A DNA stretch of 64,000 bases from Paenibacillus prosopidis (GTDB taxonomy: Bacteria > Bacillota > Bacilli > Paenibacillales > Paenibacillaceae), in NCBI RefSeq assembly GCF_003337375.1, contig NZ_QPJD01000005.1, forward strand, positions 124,001 through 188,000. Reading direction: 5' to 3'. This document shows positions 60,030 through 64,000 of the stretch, piece after piece. The position numbers and the translations under genes are program-made. Position 1 is the stretch's first letter. Each line of letters begins with the position of its first letter. Below the pieces are notes generated by a model. That model worked only from the letters and a program-made list of their open reading frames with translations, made no database searches and was not told the DNA's origin.

Positions 60030-60983
60030 CTGGAAAATACGAAACAATCACCGTTATTTATTTATACCTTCGGTCATCGCAAGGAAGAGCTTTCGTTATG
60101 CCGACTGGAAATGCGTTCATTCTTCGGTGAAGAATCACATTCCAATATACTGATGAGTCCTGTCGATATCCACCCTGACCGAAGTCCGTTCTTAAAAGAA
60201 CGCATTGAAGTCATGTACGAAGGCGGCAGCTTACCGCATATTTGGAAGCAGGTCGAACATATCCAATTATCCGGCGCGACGTTTAAAGTCATTTTCGTAA
60301 AAATGAATGATTTGACGCTGCCGAACAAAATAGATTTTGATGAGCAGCGCGTAATTGAGCGGGAAATCGGCATGCATATCGAAGGAGAGGCTGACGTGCA
60401 TAATCCCGATTATGTGTTTGGCATTATCACCTTGGGTGGGCGCTGGTATTTCGGTAATTATGTAAAAAGCAAATCCGTTTGGCTTCAGCACATGCACAAG
60501 CCCCGTAATTATTCCATTGCCCTTAGTACCCGCTTAGCCCGCGCAGCGGCTAACATTGCCGTACCGAACCCGCTCGGAAAGAAAGCTATCGATCCGTGCT
60601 GCGGCATAGGGACGGTACTTATTGAGGCACTCTCCATGGGCATCGATATCGTCGGGCGGGATATTAATCCTTTTGTCATCCGCGGTGCCGTTGAGAACAT
60701 GGCTCATTTCGGGCTGATGGCAGATGTCGTATGCGGCAATATTGCTGATGTCTCTGAACGTTACGATGTCGCGATTATCGACATGCCTTACAATCATTAT
60801 TCCAGAACTACGCCGGAAGAACAGCTTTCTCTCCTGCTGCACGCCCGCCGTATCGCAAGCAAGGCCGTTATTATTACCGCCGATCACCTCGACGAGATGA
60901 TTATAAACGCAGGTTTTGCCATACAAGACCGCTGCGTTGCCCAAAAAGGCAATTTTACCAGACAAATTATAGTGTGCTCCTAA
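60030..60983 (+). CDS. TRM11-like SAM-dependent RNA methyltransferase with CTG start
   Basis: The frame encodes a ~317-residue protein with N-terminal FIYTFGHRKEELSLCRLEMR and C-terminal Rossmann motifs AIDPCCGIGTVLIEALSMG, DIVGRDINP and DMPYNHYS (motif IV). The DPPY/DMPY-type motif indicates N-methylation of a nucleic acid base, as in TRM11 family proteins. The first ATG (60111) would remove the conserved N-terminal strand. The frame is open upstream and a CTG at 60030 lies 10 nt after AAAGGA. I take the CTG as the start, with less certainty than the family. Confidence 0.8.
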   Translation: MENTKQSPLFIYTFGHRKEELSLCRLEMRSFFGEESHSNILMSPVDIHPDRSPFLKERIEVMYEGGSLPHIWKQVEHIQLSGATFKVIFVKMNDLTLPNKIDFDEQRVIEREIGMHIEGEADVHNPDYVFGIITLGGRWYFGNYVKSKSVWLQHMHKPRNYSIALSTRLARAAANIAVPNPLGKKAIDPCCGIGTVLIEALSMGIDIVGRDINPFVIRGAVENMAHFGLMADVVCGNIADVSERYDVAIIDMPYNHYSRTTPEEQLSLLLHARRIASKAVIITADHLDEMIINAGFAIQDRCVAQKGNFTRQIIVCS

Positions 60984-60993
60984 TTGCATGCGA

Positions 60994-61794
60994 TTATTTA
61001 AACTCGTTAAACGCAAGCCATGAAGCGCATACGTCCGTCCAGCCGTTTGTATGTTCTTCCTCCTCCGCCAGTCCTAAACCATGCTTTCCTTTCGCGAAAA
61101 CATGAAGATCAAAACGCACATTATGTTTGCTTAGCGCTGCAGCGAACATTAAGCTGTTCTCGACGGGAACGCCAGCATCGTCCGAAGTATGCCATATAAA
61201 AGTCGGCGGCGTATCCTTGGACACGTTCAGTTCGTTGCTGAGCTGCTCCACCTTCCCGGGCTCCGGCTCTTTCCCAAGTAAATTTTCTCTAGAGCCAGTA
61301 TGCGCGAACGGATCTTTCATTGTTATTACAGGGTAACAAAGCACAAGAAGATTTGGCTTGGCGGACTGACGATCAATGTCATCCTCGATAGCTTTGTTTC
61401 CTTTCCCGCTGTTGAAGCTCGTCCCGGCATTCGCCGCCAAATGCCCGCCGGCCGAAAAGCCAAGTACGCCAATCTTATCCGGATTAATTCGGAAGTGCTC
61501 CGCTTCATGCCGCACAGTTCGAATGGCCCGCTGAACATCCAGCAACGCGCAAGGGTATTGATAAGGGGCTACTCGGTAACGCAAAACAAATGCCGAAATA
61601 CCAAGTCCGTTCAGCCATTCTGCAATCGGCTCTCCTTCATGATGCGCGCGCCTCCCATACCCGCCGCCTGGACACACAATAACCGCTGGACGATTTTTCC
61701 CTTCGACCAGATACGGTGTAATAGCCGGACAATCCTCATCCGAGACTCCTTCCGCATACGGCGCTCCATTTGGCCATAACAATAGCTCCTTCAT
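60994..61794 (-). CDS. Alpha/beta hydrolase of the BD-FAE/acetylxylan esterase type
   Basis: The ~266-residue protein has the oxyanion segment VCPGGGYGRRAHHEGEP, nucleophile Ser in GFSAGGH near residue 110, and acid and base in DDAGVPVENS and KGKHGLGL. It resembles bifunctional feruloyl/acetylxylan esterases. No signal peptide is present, so it is cytosolic and probably deacetylates imported oligosaccharides. The ATG at 61794 follows GGGAGG at a 10-nt spacer; an in-frame ATG at 61812 overlaps the site. Confidence 0.88.
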   Translation of the reverse strand: MKELLLWPNGAPYAEGVSDEDCPAITPYLVEGKNRPAVIVCPGGGYGRRAHHEGEPIAEWLNGLGISAFVLRYRVAPYQYPCALLDVQRAIRTVRHEAEHFRINPDKIGVLGFSAGGHLAANAGTSFNSGKGNKAIEDDIDRQSAKPNLLVLCYPVITMKDPFAHTGSRENLLGKEPEPGKVEQLSNELNVSKDTPPTFIWHTSDDAGVPVENSLMFAAALSKHNVRFDLHVFAKGKHGLGLAEEEEHTNGWTDVCASWLAFNEFK

Positions 61795-61922
61795 CCTCCA
61801 TGTGCCTCCCATACTGCATATATAATGACATCTTCTGCCATTATATAATTAACGCATAAACCCGGCTATCAAAATCTTTACATTTTCAAGCAGCATTCAT
61901 GATATTAGTCTTCTTATGTAAC

Positions 61923-61955
61923 AAAGGCTTTGGCTTCAAATCCGCCAAAGCCTTT
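61923..61955. terminator. Hairpin after the YuiD-like gene
   Basis: AAAGGCTTTGGC and GCCAAAGCCTTT form a perfect 12-bp stem with a 9-nt loop just past the stop codon. The T-tract is short on the minus strand. Confidence 0.65.
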
Positions 61956-61962
61956 ATTATAA

Positions 61963-62424
61963 CTACTTAGATGCTGTAACCGCTCCGAGGAAACCGAACA
62001 ATGCTCCGAGCAACGAACCTGCGACAACCTCCCGGGGTTGGTGTCCCAAGCTCTCCTTCAATCTTTCACGGCGGCGCTTATGGTACACGCCAGGATGGTG
62101 GCCCGCAAGCTTCTCCACATCAGCGTCCAGATCGTTGACTTGAATGGCTATTTCGCCCGCATGTCTTCGAATGTTCATTGCATCGTACATAACAATAATG
62201 CCAAGCATAGCTGAAATTGCAAATTCCGGCGTCTTCACGCCGTATTTGGTTGCCGTGTATACGGCAAGTGCCGATACACCGCTCGAATGCGAACTTGGCA
62301 TACCGCCTGAACCGACTATTTTTCGAGCATCCCATTTTCCCGTATTAGCATAGTGTATAGGCAGCTTTAACAGCTGCGCAGCGCCGACAGCGATAAGTGC
62401 TGTCCCGAGTCCTCTGTTCGACAC
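61963..62424 (-). CDS. Divergent PAP2 family protein (YuiD-like, DUF212)
   Basis: The 153-residue protein has GMPSSHSSGVSALAV and YDAMNIRRHAGE, the PAP2-like phosphatase motifs in the compact DUF212 form. Three or so membrane helices are predicted, with a charged loop KRRRERLKESLGH. The family may hydrolyse a lipid phosphate such as undecaprenyl pyrophosphate, though its substrate is not settled. It is a single gene with its own hairpin. Confidence 0.9.
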   Translation of the reverse strand: MSNRGLGTALIAVGAAQLLKLPIHYANTGKWDARKIVGSGGMPSSHSSGVSALAVYTATKYGVKTPEFAISAMLGIIVMYDAMNIRRHAGEIAIQVNDLDADVEKLAGHHPGVYHKRRRERLKESLGHQPREVVAGSLLGALFGFLGAVTASK

Positions 62425-62528
62425 AACGGATCAACCCTCCAGTCTTCACTCACCGTCAGTTTACCCTGCCTTGAATAATATCATGCCGTTTTTTCCGCTA
62501 ATGCTTCCATGCTATTTTTGGATACAAT

Positions 62529-62542
62529 AGGACATATGTCCT
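62529..62542 (+). promoter_or_regulatory. Palindromic operator before the Crp/Fnr gene
   Basis: AGGACATATGTCCT is a perfect 14-bp palindrome that begins 1 bp after a -10 like TACAAT (62523-62528). No good -35 is seen 17 bp upstream, so an activator may be needed. The Crp/Fnr protein downstream could bind it. Confidence 0.45.
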
Positions 62543-62595
62543 TTTCAATAGCTCAGTTGGTTTCTAAAATAATAAACGGGTACAACGGAGGAATC

Positions 62596-63294
62596 ATGAA
62601 AACTATTCATAACAAGGAACGCATTGGGGAGTATGTCAGCCAATATAAGCTGGATGCTATTTTTGATGCGGGAACGATCGGAAAGATGACTCTGCTTGCT
62701 TATGAAAAGGGTGAGGCTGTCTGCTCGGCAGGCGATCAGCTTGATCATTTGTTCCTTTTGGTAAAGGGCAAAATCAAGGTGTATACGACGCTTCCAAATG
62801 GAAAATCGGTACTGCTGCGATTTAACGAGCCGCTTGCGACGATCGGAGACATGGAGCTGATGACCGGCTACCCCGTTCGATGTATGGTGGAGTCCATGGG
62901 TGAAAGTATGTTTTTGGCATTGAAGGTTGACGATATGGGCGACACGGCTTTTCAAAATCCCGGCTTCCTTACGTTTATCATCAAGCAGTTGAGCCATAAG
63001 CTCTACAACGTCTCAAACGCATCCAGTCTCAATTTGCTGTATCCGGTGGAAAATCGCTTTGCAAGCTACCTGATCTCGATAACGCCTGATGATCCTCTTT
63101 CTCCTAAATTAGAAGAAATGAAGACAGAGAAACTGACGGAAGTAGCTGAGATGCTGGGTACCAGCTACCGTCATTTGAACCGGGTAATTACACAGCTGGT
63201 TACTGACGGCATTGTCGAGCGCAAGCGCGGCACCATCTATATTCGGGATATGGGGCGGCTTAAAGAGCTTGCCAGCGGCAATCTATACAGCTAG
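62596..63294 (+). CDS. Crp/Fnr family regulator (YeiL-like)
   Basis: The ~232-residue protein has an N-terminal cyclic-nucleotide-binding fold (LLAYEKGEAVCSAGDQLDHL, then LVKGKIKVYTT) and a C-terminal winged helix (LTEVAEMLGTSYRHLNRVITQ). The CNB site lacks the usual R-x-x-x-A-A-V triad, so cAMP binding is doubtful. It is a YeiL-type protein. The ATG at 62596 is behind GGAGG; an earlier in-frame ATG at 62509 lies within the promoter. It is followed by a DMT transporter gene, its likely target. Confidence 0.85.
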   Translation: MKTIHNKERIGEYVSQYKLDAIFDAGTIGKMTLLAYEKGEAVCSAGDQLDHLFLLVKGKIKVYTTLPNGKSVLLRFNEPLATIGDMELMTGYPVRCMVESMGESMFLALKVDDMGDTAFQNPGFLTFIIKQLSHKLYNVSNASSLNLLYPVENRFASYLISITPDDPLSPKLEEMKTEKLTEVAEMLGTSYRHLNRVITQLVTDGIVERKRGTIYIRDMGRLKELASGNLYS

Positions 63295-63320
63295 CTACTT
63301 ATTAGGAGGAGGATTTTCGC

Positions 63321-63749
63321 ATGATGGGCATTATCTATTCACTGCTTGCCGGGATACTTATCAGCGTACAAAGCGTATTCAACACTCGCTTAAGCGAAAA
63401 GGCAGGATTCTGGTTTACGAACACATGGGTGCACGGTACCGGCTTTGCACTGTCGCTAATTATAATGTTGATCCTAAAGGACGGCAGCATGTCAAAACTC
63501 TATACGGTCAATAAGCTTTATTGGATCGGTGGCGCGTGCGGCGTTATCATTGTTTTCTCAGTCATGCAAGGTATAAACGCTTTAGGCCCCGCTTATTCGG
63601 TAGCCCTACTGCTCATTACGCAGCTGCTTGTAGCACTGCTGATCGACAGCCTCGGTCTATTCGGAGTCGATAAAGTGCCGCTGTCTGCCAACAAGCTGAT
63701 CGGAATCGGCATCATGATTGCCGGGGTCGCGGTGTTTAAGCTGAAGTAA
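63321..63749 (+). CDS. DMT superfamily transporter (YdcZ/DUF606)
   Basis: The 142-residue protein has five transmembrane helices, beginning GIIYSLLAGILISVQSVFNTRLSEKAG, which is the DUF606 signature. It is half the size of an EamA transporter and probably works as a dimer. It lies 26 nt after the Crp/Fnr gene, with GGAGGAGG before the ATG. Substrate unknown. Confidence 0.9.
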   Translation: MMGIIYSLLAGILISVQSVFNTRLSEKAGFWFTNTWVHGTGFALSLIIMLILKDGSMSKLYTVNKLYWIGGACGVIIVFSVMQGINALGPAYSVALLLITQLLVALLIDSLGLFGVDKVPLSANKLIGIGIMIAGVAVFKLK

Positions 63750-63790
63750 AGGTATCTTCCTTCATATCGTGGTCTTCCTTTAAACCGAAA

Positions 63791-63850
63791 AGTGAAGAAA
63801 ACCTCACTCATCATGAACCTAGCTTCACGGAGAGTGAGGTTTTCTTCACT
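63791..63850. terminator. Long bidirectional terminator at the right end
   Basis: AGTGAAGAAAACCTCACTC pairs perfectly over 19 bp with GAGTGAGGTTTTCTTCACT, with a 22-nt loop. It lies 41 nt after the DMT stop and downstream of the minus-strand gene that enters at the right edge, so it can serve both. Confidence 0.75.
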
Positions 63851-63893
63851 AATAACATATAATTGCTTTAAAAATAGATTAATAATGAGTTTT

Positions 63894-63944
63894 ACTTCAC
63901 TGATTATTGAAACTACTTCAATAATAAGCCGATGCCTTACTTCA
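63894..63944. repeat. Short ACTTCA repeats and inverted repeat
   Basis: ACTTCA recurs at 63894, 63915 and 63939 with AT-rich spacers, and TTATTGAA-N5-TTCAATAA (63904-63924) is a perfect inverted repeat. These lie just beyond the 3' end of the edge gene. Function unknown. Confidence 0.35.
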
Positions 63945-64000
63945 TATAAATAAAACGTTCGCCAGGCGCAAACATATGAAACTTCTTCGCAGGATAGTTA
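63937..64000 (-). CDS. C-terminal end of a gene entering from the right edge
   Basis: On the minus strand the frame from the edge reads YPAKKFHMFAPGERFIYMK and stops with TAA at 63937-63939. Its composition looks coding, and a terminator follows. Too little is present to assign a family. Confidence 0.45.
   Translation of the reverse strand, partial: NYPAKKFHMFAPGERFIYMK

Noticed and set aside
1-64000. CRISPR arrays, tRNA, rRNA, transposases, phage genes
   Set aside because: I looked for regular repeat-spacer patterns, tRNA-like cloverleaf motifs and transposase or integrase motifs in the translated frames and saw none.

Overview
The window looks like chromosome from a Paenibacillus-type member of the Firmicutes. 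Support: AGGAGG-type ribosome-binding sites with frequent GTG and TTG starts, sigma-A promoters, CcpA cre-like sites, Rex and GlnR/TnrA-type boxes, a CsoR operator, YesM/YesN-style two-component genes, and many sugar ABC importers without their own ATPase. I see no rRNA, tRNA, CRISPR array, prophage or transposase. Genes sit in compact operons, often with 4-nt stop/start overlaps.

Layout. 1-7.5 kb: a carbohydrate island with a truncated GH78 rhamnosidase, a divergent AraC regulator, an SDR dehydrogenase, a water-forming type NADH oxidase behind two Rex boxes, a GH43 glycosidase and a divergent ArsR-like regulator. 7.5-20.6 kb: one nine-gene minus-strand operon (lipoprotein solute-binding protein, membrane-anchored solute-binding protein with N-terminal carbohydrate-binding-like domains, two permease pairs, NHL/TPR protein, YIP1 protein, DUF5696 protein) with a CcpA-type leader. 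20.7-25.9 kb: csoR-copZ, a glycerophosphodiesterase plus MFS transporter pair, an unusual nuclease-like/HTH protein and a YitT membrane protein. 25.9-34.4 kb: a sensory module (binding protein, sensor kinase, AraC-type response regulator) beside an RbsA/RbsC/RbsB-type sugar importer. 34.5-37.8 kb: a small acidic protein, two methyltransferases, a lipoprotein and a decayed BtrH/C39-like gene. 37.8-50.5 kb: two heterodimeric ABC exporters, a Cys-rich membrane protein, a SorC-type regulator and a very large secreted nuclease. 50.7-54.2 kb: an MBL hydrolase with a CGNR zinc-finger protein, a glycosyltransferase and an XRE protein with LAPF repeats. 54.3-59.9 kb: the nitrite assimilation locus, nirB-nirD-cobA, divergent from an ANTAR protein plus TrpD2-like gene. 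60-64 kb: a TRM11-like methyltransferase, an esterase, a YuiD-like protein, a Crp/Fnr regulator with a DMT transporter, and the tail of one more gene.

How the genes work together. The nitrite locus is the clearest regulatory circuit. A GlnR-type box overlaps the nirB promoter, and the leader carries two hexaloop hairpins (A1 and G4 in each loop), the second overlapping an intrinsic terminator. This is the architecture of ANTAR-controlled antitermination, and an ANTAR-domain protein is encoded divergently. Its receiver domain seems to lack the phosphorylatable aspartate, and its operon partner is a TrpD2-like protein, so an AmiC/AmiR-like sensor pair is a testable idea. The nine-gene operon is the best candidate for an incompletely described glycan-handling system at the cell surface.
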